From: Deinococcus taeanensis
GTDB lineage: Bacteria > Deinococcota > Deinococci > Deinococcales > Deinococcaceae
NCBI RefSeq assembly: GCF_020229735.1
Contig: NZ_CP083458.1
Location: 357,179 to 421,178 of the forward strand
DNA: 64,000 nt
Direction: 5' to 3'
A program made the position numbers and the translations under genes. The notes under the pieces are model-generated. The model was not told the origin of the DNA. It worked only from the letters and a program-made list of their open reading frames with translations, and ran no database searches. Shown here in pieces: positions 7,612-15,743 of the stretch (position 1 is the stretch's first letter; every line of letters begins with the position of its first letter).

Positions 7612-10600
7612 TCAGTGCCGGCGGAGTTCGTTGCCCAGACGCTCCCTCAGACGTGCGTACACCTCACGGGCCACCTGGTCCAGGTCAACCGCTGCGGCAG
7701 GCGCGGCGCGGCGCCCCACAGCCTGCTCTTTGGACGCCGGCGCGCTCGGCGCCGGGGCGGTCGGTTGTGGCCGCTGATTGGCCGCGGCGTGCAGCCACGC
7801 CCCGGGCGTTGCCTGAGCCGGGGCCGCCGGCATGTGTGTGTCCGGAAAGTGTTGCGCTTCGGCAGACACCGGCCGCATGGCTCCCACCGCCCGAGGCGCA
7901 CGTGCGGGCGGCGAGGGAGCATCCCAGCCCGGCAGAGGCTCCCAGGGCGCCGGGAGGCCGGGAGCGCGGTCCACCGGCACAGCCGACCGCGAAGGAACAG
8001 TGCGGGCCTGTACCGCCCATTCCGTAGCGAGGGCCACGTGCTCTTCGTTCCCCACTGCGGCGGCCGGCGCACCTGGAACGCGGAGCACGTCCGGCACGAA
8101 CAGCGGTTGTGTGGCCCGGAGCGCGTGCGTCATTTCATGGGCGGCCAGCGCAACGCCGGCCGGGGTGCTCAGGTCTGTGTCCGGGGATAGGAACACAGTG
8201 CGGTCAACGGTGAGGGCGTCGGCGTTCGCAGCGCGTAACGCCTCTGGCACGCGGGGGTTCCGGACGACACGAATATCGCCCACCCGCGTTCCCAGGTTCT
8301 GCTCCAGCGTGCTCTGCAGGGACGGAGCCATGGGGGTGCCGTGCCCATCCTCGTGCAGGGCTTCGTTCAACGCATGAAGTGCACGTTGCTCCTGGGAGCG
8401 CATGCGGGACACCCGGCGGCTGAGCGCCAGGTTCTGCAGGACTGGGTGCACGTGGGGCGGGCGGTGCACCCCGGGCGTCTGGGCCGCAACCGGTTGCACC
8501 GGTAGCTCCATGCTGTCTCCCTGCCGACTGAGTGGCCAGACTGGGGTTTCCATCTGGCGTTGCTCTGAGTGGAGAACTTGTTCTCCGGCGGGCTCACCCT
8601 GCCCGGGCAGCACCGCCCGCAGAGCAGGCGCAGGCACTGGAAGGGAGGACATCCGACCCGACGGAACAAGCGGCGCTTGAAGAAAGGAAGGCCGCTGCTG
8701 CGGTACAGCAGTAGGGCCGTATTCCTCAACGGCAGAGGCCTGAAGGCGCCTCGCTTCGAGCGGACGGGCCAGCGGTCCGTCTGAACTCGCCTGGCCAGGC
8801 GCCACCGCCTCGGTGCGCCGCGCCTGAGCGGCCGCACCTTTGTCGCCTAGAACAGCTGGTTCCTCCTGCAATGGAATGGGCAGGGCCCCTGCAACGTTCA
8901 CTGCCGTGGGTTGGTGTGGCAGCACAGGAGGGTAAATGTCAGGACGCTGCCCTGCGTCCGCGAGCTGAGGGCCAGAAGGCGTGGGTGGATCGGTGGGCTG
9001 AATCTCTGACGCGGCGAAAGGTCGGCGCGACTCCTGCATCCCCGGATGCTCCGGAATGCTCCAGGGTGCGGCTGTGGAACCCCTGCTCTCCAGGTGCGGT
9101 GTGGCCCTAAGACGTGGCGGTTCCGTGGGCCACATCCTTTCAGGAGCGGCGCCTGGAACAACAGGGTGGAACTGAGCGTCCTCGGCACCTGGACCGATGG
9201 GGCGTGGCGCATGATCGGCAGAACCTGCCGTTTCCACTGGAGCAGCCGGCGCAGCGGACACTTCACGTCTGGCTTCCCGGACCTTGCGGAAAGGGGATTC
9301 AGGTACCACGAAAACCGACGGGACCCGCGTGCGCAGGCCGGGAAGAGCGAGGCCACCCGGTTCACCGACGCCAGGGGCGGGCAGCACGGCCGGAAGGAAG
9401 GTGGGAAGCGGAGCAGAGAGCTGAACGCCAGGGGCTGGGACGCCCCGCGAATACGGAGGAACGGCCGCGATAGGATCCGGAGCTGCCGTCAGGCCTGGGG
9501 GAACGACAGGCGGTACACGGCGCTCAACCTCCCCAGGTCCCGCTTCCACCCCCCGCAATGCGTGAACGTCCTGCGGGACCTCAATGACACGCTGCTGAGG
9601 AACGCTGAACGTCGGGTCGTGGCTGTCAGCCGGACGGGGTGATTCACTGTCGGTCAGCAAAGCAGGGGCTGGGTCCGCACTGGCAGGCGGAGCTTCCACG
9701 CTTGCGGGTGCAGCGTCTCCGGGGGCGCGTTGAGCAATGGTGGACCTGCCGGGGAGCGCCGGAATGGGCCGTTCCAGGCTGGGTTCTGCCGGATCATCAA
9801 CCCGGCGTGGAGCCAGTGGCGCCGCCTGGAACGTCGGGTCGTAGATGTCAGCCGGACGGGGTGATTCTCTGTCGGTCAGGAAGGGAAGGGCTGGGCCTGC
9901 GCTGGCAGGCGGAGCTTCCACGCTCGCGGGTGCAGCGTCTCCGAGGGCATGCCGTGAAACGGCGGACATGCCAGGGAGCGCTGAAATGGGCTGTTCCAGG
10001 CTGGGTTCTGCCGGGTCATCACCTGGGCGGACGGCCAGGGGTGCCGCCATCCCTTCAGGCGGCACCCCTGCTGGACGGACCGTCACAGTGGGAGCGGCGG
10101 CCTGTGGCATCACGGGGTGCGGCCGAACATCGACCAGAGGAGCCCAGTGGACCGGGGCGGTTAATGGCGCCTGAAGCGGCAGGGGCGCCGTTCCCCTGGC
10201 GTCATGGGCAGCGACTGGGACGATGGGGGTGTCGTGTGCCGTCACCCTGGGCTCCCCTTGTTTCAGCGGTGTGCCCGGGGCGGAGGAGACGGTGCTGGGG
10301 GGCGCGGGCTGAGTGCTTGGGAATGCACCGGGGAGAATGGGAGACTCCCGGCGTTCCTGTGGGCCTGGACTCAGGGGTTGTTCCGCAGGAGAAATGGCCT
10401 GCGGTTCAGGGAGCAGTGCGGCAGGACGCTCCGGTACAACGACCGGGTGGGCGCCGGTCACGGCCGGCCGCGGCGCCGGGGTAGCCATCTGCCCAGTTTC
10501 GGAAGGTTCATCATCCGGCTCTGCCGCCGGCCCGGGGTCTGGCTGGTGGTCAGTCTGCCCGGGAGGTTCTACTGGCAGCGGTATCGGCGAGGTCTGGTCC

Positions 10601-12132
10601 GCCAGGCTGTGGGGTGTGGCCGCCGGGTGAAGCGTCTCAGGAGGGCTGGCGGGTGTGCCGGGCGGGGCTGTGTCTGGCTCCTCTTCGGGGCCGTCCTGGC
10701 CCTGGGACTGGCCCTGCGGTTCACGGCCCTGCCCGCGGCTGCTGCGTGCCCGGACGCGGGTCGTTGCGCGATTGGCTGGGGGCAGGGCCGCGCCCGCTGG
10801 CAGCGCTGGGGGCGCCTCGAACGTGGGCTCGGGGGGTGCGACCACGTTCTTTTCCGGATGGTGGTCCTGCCAGTTCTGCAACTCGTGAAAGGGAAGAGCG
10901 CTGGCTTCCACCTCGCCGGTGGCTTCCAGTTCCGCAAAGCGGTTCAGGCGGGCAAGGATGTTCTGCGACACGTCCTGCGGGATGGGGGGGGCCGGTTTGA
11001 TTGTCTCCTGAACTGGCGCCGGAGACGGGCCGGGGCGCAGTCCGGTGGGGCGGGGTTTTCGTGGCAGGCGCACAGGGATGTCGTTGTTCCCGGCCCGCAG
11101 AATCGCTTCGAGCTCCCGGCGTTCACGCTCCTGCGCCTCGCGCCGCGCCGCTTCTGTCTCCTCCGGGGAGGGCGTGGCGTCCGCATGGACCAGGTGGGTC
11201 TCGGCCGGTATTGCCTGAGGTTGATCAGCGGTGGGCTCTGCAGCGGCCTGAACCGGTGGCGTGGGCGCCACCGGTGCTTCAGGAAGGGGCGCCTCAGAGT
11301 CAGCAGGAACGTGAACTGGTCTGACTTCGGGGAGGGCCGTCTCGGGAACGGGAGCCTCGTCGGGTAACGCTGCCGTGAGCTGCTCAGGTGCAGTCTGGAC
11401 CGGCACTGGCGCAGTGTGAGGCGGGTCCTTCTGCCCTGTGGCGGCGGGAGGGGACGGCTCATCCAGTGGCCTGAGCGCGTCCAGGGGGGTGGTCAGCGCT
11501 GTCGGCCAGGGCGCCTCAACGGCCGGGGCCGCGCTGGAGCGCGTGGAACCAGCGTCCACGGGGAAGGTGGCTGCCGCGGGCTCAGGGCGTTGCGGTTCGT
11601 CGGGAAGCGCGGTGTTCAGCGCGAGGGTCTCCAGGAAGGACGCGGGCCGCAGGGGGCGGGCTTCTGGAGGCGCGGAAGTCGGCGCCGCTGCGGGGTGAGC
11701 GGCGGGTGCAGCCGGCAGGAACGCTGGCGGAAAGGCTGTAAGGCCAGCGGCTTCTACGGCCTCAGTGTCCCCGTAGGGGTCCGGTGTGACCGGGGTGGGG
11801 ACGGCCGCGGCGCGCGGCGCAGGCACCGGGATGGGAGCACTGTGGGCCCACAGGGCGGCGTCAGGGGCGGGGGCCGCCAGAAGTGGCCGGGGGGCCCCCG
11901 GAGCGGCTGGCGACGCCCAGGCTTCCGGTGTGTGTTCGTCCGGTGGCCAGGGCGCGGGCGCGGGCGGCAGCGCGATCAACCGTGCGGGGACCCGCCGGGT
12001 GCGGCCCGGAAGGGGGAGGGACGGAACTGGGAGCGGCCCAGGCCTGACCTGGGCCGGCGCGCCGCTCTGCTGGGTGAGGGCCATGCGCGTGGCGTTTTTC
12101 AGGCGGCCAAGCCGCTCGTCGAAGATGCTCAC
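7612..12132 (-). CDS. Giant proline-rich eCIS protein with C-terminal DUF4157-like HExxH domain
   Basis: A 1506-residue protein. Residues ~1-1240 are low-complexity, rich in Pro, Ala, Glu and Val, with a 74-residue tandem duplication. A folded region follows: LQSTLEQNLGTRVGDIRVVRN...AANADALTVDRTVFLSPDTD...AAHEMTHALRA. This matches the DUF4157 eCIS core domain, with the HExxH motif at His1332-Glu1333-His1336. It ends in AAVDLDQVAREVYARLRERL, a segment also found at the end of the 59-aa protein of this operon. The GTG start follows AAAGGAG. DUF4157 domains are common in eCIS loci, often in cargo proteins. Here it could be cargo, a processing peptidase or a length-determining scaffold; no tape measure is otherwise visible. 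It is the last gene of the minus arm. Function is inferred from the domain only. Confidence 0.8.
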   Translation of the reverse strand: MSIFDERLGRLKNATRMALTQQSGAPAQVRPGPLPVPSLPLPGRTRRVPARLIALPPAPAPWPPDEHTPEAWASPAAPGAPRPLLAAPAPDAALWAHSAPIPVPAPRAAAVPTPVTPDPYGDTEAVEAAGLTAFPPAFLPAAPAAHPAAAPTSAPPEARPLRPASFLETLALNTALPDEPQRPEPAAATFPVDAGSTRSSAAPAVEAPWPTALTTPLDALRPLDEPSPPAATGQKDPPHTAPVPVQTAPEQLTAALPDEAPVPETALPEVRPVHVPADSEAPLPEAPVAPTPPVQAAAEPTADQPQAIPAETHLVHADATPSPEETEAARREAQERERRELEAILRAGNNDIPVRLPRKPRPTGLRPGPSPAPVQETIKPAPPIPQDVSQNILARLNRFAELEATGEVEASALPFHELQNWQDHHPEKNVVAPPEPTFEAPPALPAGAALPPANRATTRVRARSSRGQGREPQGQSQGQDGPEEEPDTAPPGTPASPPETLHPAATPHSLADQTSPIPLPVEPPGQTDHQPDPGPAAEPDDEPSETGQMATPAPRPAVTGAHPVVVPERPAALLPEPQAISPAEQPLSPGPQERRESPILPGAFPSTQPAPPSTVSSAPGTPLKQGEPRVTAHDTPIVPVAAHDARGTAPLPLQAPLTAPVHWAPLVDVRPHPVMPQAAAPTVTVRPAGVPPEGMAAPLAVRPGDDPAEPSLEQPISALPGMSAVSRHALGDAAPASVEAPPASAGPALPFLTDRESPRPADIYDPTFQAAPLAPRRVDDPAEPSLERPIPALPGRSTIAQRAPGDAAPASVEAPPASADPAPALLTDSESPRPADSHDPTFSVPQQRVIEVPQDVHALRGVEAGPGEVERRVPPVVPPGLTAAPDPIAAVPPYSRGVPAPGVQLSAPLPTFLPAVLPAPGVGEPGGLALPGLRTRVPSVFVVPESPFRKVREARREVSAAPAAPVETAGSADHAPRPIGPGAEDAQFHPVVPGAAPERMWPTEPPRLRATPHLESRGSTAAPWSIPEHPGMQESRRPFAASEIQPTDPPTPSGPQLADAGQRPDIYPPVLPHQPTAVNVAGALPIPLQEEPAVLGDKGAAAQARRTEAVAPGQASSDGPLARPLEARRLQASAVEEYGPTAVPQQRPSFLQAPLVPSGRMSSLPVPAPALRAVLPGQGEPAGEQVLHSEQRQMETPVWPLSRQGDSMELPVQPVAAQTPGVHRPPHVHPVLQNLALSRRVSRMRSQEQRALHALNEALHEDGHGTPMAPSLQSTLEQNLGTRVGDIRVVRNPRVPEALRAANADALTVDRTVFLSPDTDLSTPAGVALAAHEMTHALRATQPLFVPDVLRVPGAPAAAVGNEEHVALATEWAVQARTVPSRSAVPVDRAPGLPAPWEPLPGWDAPSPPARAPRAVGAMRPVSAEAQHFPDTHMPAAPAQATPGAWLHAAANQRPQPTAPAPSAPASKEQAVGRRAAPAAAVDLDQVAREVYARLRERLGNELRRH
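9607..10050 (-). repeat. Tandem in-frame duplication, 2 x 222 bp
   Basis: Two adjacent copies (9607-9828 and 9829-10050) inside the giant eCIS gene, each 222 bp or exactly 74 codons, clearly alike at DNA and protein level. Both units begin DDPAEPSLE and share GDAAPASVEAPPASA and the ESPRPAD segment. Divergence between copies shows the duplication is not very recent. Confidence 0.9.
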
Positions 12133-12158
12133 GAAACTCCTTTCTGGGGGTGGGGCCG

Positions 12159-12722
12159 TTACTGGCTGACCTGCAGGAACCCGGCGTGGGCGAGTTCCAG
12201 CGTTTCGACCGCGACCGCGTCACCGTTCCCGGTGAACTGGGGGCCGCTCCACTTGACCGGGTAAGCCTGAAGCAGCTCGAACCGAACGAGAACGGTGCCG
12301 CTGGTTTCGTACACGATGATGGTGACGTTACGGACGTCCATGTAGCCCTGCACGATGTTCAGGTGCCACTCGAGCAGTTTCTGACCGGCCACCACACCGC
12401 GTTTCAGGGTCAGATTGCCGACCTTGGACCGCACGGGAAGGCGCAGTACGCGGTCGTTCACGCCGCCTTCAATGAAGTCCATGGTTTCCGTCTCGATCTG
12501 AAGGCCGCTGACTTCGCTGAAGGCCGCCTGCTCCAGGCCGTCGATGGCGACGTGGTAGCGGTGGTTGGACAGGATCCGGTGGGCCGCTTTCTGCGGGACG
12601 GTGTCCAGGGGCGCGGCGGTGCGGCGCGGCGTCAGATCGGCGCGGACAGTGCCCAGGGGCGTGTCCAGCCGTGCGTGAACGCCGCCGCGCACGGACGCGG
12701 TGACGCGGGGGTTGAAGCTCAT
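12159..12722 (-). CDS. eCIS inner tube protein (T4 gp19 family), N-terminally extended
   Basis: A 187-residue tube protein. The core (from about residue 50: HRYHVAIDGLEQAAFSEVSG...TLKRGVVAGQKLLEWHLNIV...RFELLQAYPVKWSGPQF...VAVETLELAHAGFLQ) has the signature of gp19/Hcp-like tube subunits: the SEVSGL turn, the LKRG strand and the E-L-x-HAGF C-terminus. The first ~48 residues are an Arg/Pro-rich extension not needed for the fold. It is distinct from the plainer tube protein upstream, so it is probably the baseplate-proximal or alternative tube subunit, as for Afp5 next to Afp1. GGAGGTGA precedes the ATG. The start overlaps the stop of the 59-aa gene (ATGA), implying coupled translation. Confidence 0.88.
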   Translation of the reverse strand: MSFNPRVTASVRGGVHARLDTPLGTVRADLTPRRTAAPLDTVPQKAAHRILSNHRYHVAIDGLEQAAFSEVSGLQIETETMDFIEGGVNDRVLRLPVRSKVGNLTLKRGVVAGQKLLEWHLNIVQGYMDVRNVTIIVYETSGTVLVRFELLQAYPVKWSGPQFTGNGDAVAVETLELAHAGFLQVSQ

Positions 12723-12898
12723 CGTTCACCTCCGGTGTGCCGGGCCTGCTCCACACGCAGGTCCTCCAGCATCAGGGCGTAGACCCGCCGCGTGACCTCA
12801 TCAAGGTCAACGGCGGCGGGTGTGGGGGCGCGGGTCCCGACCGCGTCGGGGGCGGCGGGCCGGGTGGGCGCTGCGTGCTGGGGGTTGGGGCGGGTCAT
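12719..12898 (-). CDS. Small eCIS protein, 59 aa, with VDLD...VYA C-terminal motif
   Basis: A 59-residue frame that exactly fills the gap between the chaperone-like gene and the tube gene. Its ATG overlaps the upstream stop (ATGA) and its own TGA overlaps the tube-gene ATG, so it is almost certainly translated. The first ~28 residues are Pro/Ala/Thr-rich. The rest, AAVDLDEVTRRVYALMLEDL and onward to EQARH, is a predicted helix. Aligned over 27 positions it is identical at 16 to the end of the 1506-aa protein downstream. I do not know its function. Small proteins with such Asp/Arg helices at this position are most simply read as adaptors or assembly factors for the particle. Confidence 0.75.
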   Translation of the reverse strand: MTRPNPQHAAPTRPAAPDAVGTRAPTPAAVDLDEVTRRVYALMLEDLRVEQARHTGGER

Positions 12899-13284
12899 GC
12901 GCCGGCCAGGTCAAGTTCCAGAACGGCGCCGCAGTGCGGGCATTCAGTCTCGACGGTACTTTCAGCGCCTGCGGGGGCACCCGCAGTGGGCGCGGCGAGG
13001 GTGGGGGCGGTGTTCAGGTGGGTGTACAGCTGCTGCAGGTGCGCGAAGTCGGCGGCGGGCAGGACGGCCAGGACGTCGGGCGTGACGGGCGAGAAGGGGC
13101 CGAGCCGGGTGATGACGCGGGAGAGCAGCAGCAGCGGATAGTAGGCTTCGTTGCGCTGCACGCGTGGGTCACCGAGCGGCTCGATTTCGTCCAGGGCCGT
13201 GGCGAGGCGCATAACCCCGCTGCGGTGAACCTGCCCGTCGGACGTGAACAGTCCGACGGGCAGCATGAATGGCAGGTCGTTCAC
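12895..13284 (-). CDS. Phage tail assembly-chaperone-like protein with C-terminal CxxC
   Basis: A 129-residue protein starting MNDLPFMLPVGLFTSDGQVHRSGVMRLATALDEIEP (quoted in part: LPVGL, RLATALDE), the pattern of phage tail assembly proteins that act on a tail tube or tape-measure partner. It continues with YYPLLLLSRVITRLGPFSPVTPDVLAVLPAADFAHL and ends in TECPHCGAVLELDLAGA, a single CPHCG pair that could bind metal only with a partner. Start is GTG, 17 bases after the tube-protein stop; GGGCTGAAGC upstream is a weak ribosome site. It sits between two tube genes, consistent with helping tube assembly. Family assignment is by pattern. Confidence 0.6.
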   Translation of the reverse strand: MNDLPFMLPVGLFTSDGQVHRSGVMRLATALDEIEPLGDPRVQRNEAYYPLLLLSRVITRLGPFSPVTPDVLAVLPAADFAHLQQLYTHLNTAPTLAAPTAGAPAGAESTVETECPHCGAVLELDLAGA

Positions 13285-13300
13285 GCTTCAGCCCGCGGTC

Positions 13301-13759
13301 TCAGCCGCCAGCGGGAACGCGCTTGTAGCCCTCGTGGGTGATGGTCAGCTCTTCGATCGCCACCTCGTTGCTCTTGGCGTCGTAGGTGGGACCGTTGAGT
13401 TTGCTGGGCCAGGCGCGCTCGAACGTCCAGGCGGCGACGGGTTCGCCCTTCTGGTTGTGCAGGGTGATCGTGCCGCTGCGGCGCGCTTCGTCCATGCGGC
13501 CTTCCTCGACCTGCTGACGCCATTCCCACATGTCCATGTCGTTCGTGATGCCGCGCTTGAGGACGATGTCGTTGTACTTCATGGTGCCGGGTTCGCGGAT
13601 CAGCACGGCGCGGCCCTTGTCGTCCGTGGCGCGGTACTCGACCACCTGACTTTCGCTGCCCAGGCCGGTGCATTCACGGAATGCGCCGACGACCTTGTTG
13701 TCGAACTGCACGCTGAAGTAGGCGGCAACGAGGGGATCTTTACGGTTGGATGCAGTCAT
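13301..13759 (-). CDS. eCIS major inner tube protein (T4 gp19 family)
   Basis: A 152-residue tube subunit, normal length for Afp1/Pvc1-type proteins. Visible markers: AAYFSVQFDNKVVGAFRECTGLGSESQVVEYR at the start, the LKRGITNDMDMWEWRQQVEEG strand-helix, and the C-terminal AWPSKLNGPTYDAKSNEVAIEELTITHEGY. These rings stack to form the channel inside the sheath. A GGAGGTAAACC ribosome site lies just before the ATG. It is the second gene of the minus arm, 58 bases after the sheath gene, the usual sheath-then-tube order, and is probably the most abundant product with the sheath. Confidence 0.93.
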   Translation of the reverse strand: MTASNRKDPLVAAYFSVQFDNKVVGAFRECTGLGSESQVVEYRATDDKGRAVLIREPGTMKYNDIVLKRGITNDMDMWEWRQQVEEGRMDEARRSGTITLHNQKGEPVAAWTFERAWPSKLNGPTYDAKSNEVAIEELTITHEGYKRVPAGG

Positions 13760-13817
13760 GGTTTACCTCCGGGTGGGGTGGGATGGAACGGGAATGGTGG
13801 GGAGGACGGCGGGGACC

Positions 13818-15443
13818 TTACTGGCCGCCACCGGCGTACTGGCTGAAGCGGAACACGATGAATTCAGCGGGTTTGACGGGCGCCAGGCCAATTTCGACCT
13901 GAAGCATGCCGCGGTCACGCAGTTCGGCCGGGTTCAGTTCCCCGTCGCACTTCACGTAGAACGCTTCGCGGGGGGTGTTGCCGAACAGGGCGCCGTCACG
14001 CCACACGCTGGTGAGGAAGGAGTTGATGTCGCGGCGGATGCGGAACCAGAGGTTCTCGTCGTTGGGTTCGAATACGGCCCACTGGGTGCCGCGTTCGATG
14101 CTCTTTTCAACGTAGTTGAACAGGCGGCGGACCGGGACGTAGCGCCACTGGGCGTTGCTGGACAGGGTCCGGGCGCCCCAGACGCGCACGCCCATGCCGG
14201 GGAACTCGCGGATGCAGTTCACGCCGATGGGGTTGAGGATGTCCTGTTCGCTTTTCGTGATCTGGATGGCCGGGCCGAGGATGCCGCGCACGATCTCGTT
14301 GGCGGGCGCCTTGTGCACGCCGCGCTCCACGTCGTTCCGGGCGTAGATGCCGGCCACGAAGCCGCTGGGCGGCACCACCATGGGGTTGCCGTCGGGCCCT
14401 TCGATCTTGATCCAGGGGTAGTACATGGCGGCGTAGCTGGAGTCGAAGTTGGTGTCCACGTTGCGCCACTTCACGGCCTGCTGGGGGGTCAGGTCGGGCG
14501 GGGTGTCGAGCAGGGCGATGCGGTTGGCGTTGCGCTCACAGTGGTCGATCAGGGCGCGCTGCACGCTCTTGACGCCGTCTTCGGTGATCATGCCGGCCTG
14601 GTAGGCGCTCATGAGGTCCGGCACGGCAATCATGCTGACCTCTTCGGCGATCTCGAGGCTCTCGATGCCGCTGCGGCCGTCGACACTGCCCACGAAGTCC
14701 TGACCCTTGAGTTCGCGGCCCTGTTCGATGACGTTGCTGTCGGCCTGCAGGACGTAGCTGCCGAGTTCCGGGGCGCGCTCGACCAGGGGGCCGGCGGTGC
14801 TGGTTTCCTCGATGGTGATCAGTACGCTGTCCTTGTTCACGACTTCAGCCACGCTGCGGGCGTGTTTTTTGCCCATGGAGACGTTGGGGAAGGTTTCCGT
14901 GACGTCGTTGCGCGTGACCTTGAGGGTGAACAGGCCGCCTTCGCCCTCTTCGGGGTCGGCGGGTTTGCCGTCCTTGCCTTTGGGAGCGTCGCCGGGTTTG
15001 ACGGGATCCGGGGCGAGCACCTCGATCTGAATGTCACTCTGGCGGCCGTCGCGGGCGACGATGCTGAGGCTGGGCACGGCCTTGCTGGCGCGGCTGGGCA
15101 GCTGCAGCGGGCGAGCCGCTTCAACGGTGCGTTTGCCCTGGCTCTGGGCCTGCTGAGGCACGAGGCGCACGACGTAGCAGCGGGTGCCGCCGTTGTTGAA
15201 GTAGGCGTACACGCTCTGGGCGAGGTAGGCGCCGTCCATGAAGGGGTTGCGGTTCCCGCTGGCGTCCACACTGCCGAAAATCTCTTTGAACTGCTGCCAG
15301 TTCGCCACGAAGACCGGGGTGTTCGCGGGGCCGTTGGGGGCAAAGCCGACGAACGCGGCGGTGGTGGTGCTGATGCCCTCGATGGGCCTCGGGCCGCTCT
15401 GGGTTTCTTCGATATAGACGCCTGGGGACAGGTATTCAGCCAT
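13818..15443 (-). CDS. Contractile sheath protein (phage tail sheath family)
   Basis: A 541-residue sheath protein. The N-terminus, YLSPGVYIEETQSGPRPIEG and TTTAAFVGFAPNGP, and the C-terminal region, MGVRVWGARTL, RYVPVRRLFNYVEKSIERGTQW, FEPNDENLWFRIRRDINSFLTSVWRDGAL and PAEFIVFRFSQ, are classic for phage/eCIS sheaths. The middle (about residues 100-230) is a variable insertion domain rich in Lys/Glu, exposed on the outside in known structures. GGAGGAACCC precedes the ATG. It is the first gene of the minus-strand arm. Contraction of this polymer drives the inner tube. Only one sheath gene is present, whereas Afp-type loci carry two or three. Confidence 0.95.
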   Translation of the reverse strand: MAEYLSPGVYIEETQSGPRPIEGISTTTAAFVGFAPNGPANTPVFVANWQQFKEIFGSVDASGNRNPFMDGAYLAQSVYAYFNNGGTRCYVVRLVPQQAQSQGKRTVEAARPLQLPSRASKAVPSLSIVARDGRQSDIQIEVLAPDPVKPGDAPKGKDGKPADPEEGEGGLFTLKVTRNDVTETFPNVSMGKKHARSVAEVVNKDSVLITIEETSTAGPLVERAPELGSYVLQADSNVIEQGRELKGQDFVGSVDGRSGIESLEIAEEVSMIAVPDLMSAYQAGMITEDGVKSVQRALIDHCERNANRIALLDTPPDLTPQQAVKWRNVDTNFDSSYAAMYYPWIKIEGPDGNPMVVPPSGFVAGIYARNDVERGVHKAPANEIVRGILGPAIQITKSEQDILNPIGVNCIREFPGMGVRVWGARTLSSNAQWRYVPVRRLFNYVEKSIERGTQWAVFEPNDENLWFRIRRDINSFLTSVWRDGALFGNTPREAFYVKCDGELNPAELRDRGMLQVEIGLAPVKPAEFIVFRFSQYAGGGQ

Positions 15444-15743
15444 GGGTTCCTCCGAGAAATAGCAGCGTTTACGACGTCCGCAGGGACCTGCAGGCGGACG
15501 TGGAGCACTGAGGGCTCAACATTTTCAGAACCGAGCAGACGTGTAAACCGCATGTGTGGAGACGCGCGCGCGGGGGCCTCCCTATACTGACCAGTCACTC
15601 TGATTTCCCGAGGTTGAAACTTTGAAGACTAGCCCTCCAGGACAACTGTTCTCCGTGTGGTACCTCACAACGCCCCCGCTGGTGGCATGCGTGGGGGGAG
15701 GCACTGCGCGTGGCCACCTGTCTAGACCACCGGGGGCGGCGGC
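15444..15743. other. Divergent intergenic region between the two eCIS arms
   Basis: Must hold promoters for both arms. A TATACT (15583-15588, plus strand) is a good -10 but has no -35 at normal distance, and no clear minus-strand promoter was found. An activator-dependent or alternative-sigma promoter is possible. No gene is seen here. Confidence 0.5.

Noticed and set aside
13746..15590. 614-codon frame antisense to the sheath gene
   Set aside because: Shadow of the sheath protein, which is certain from its motifs.
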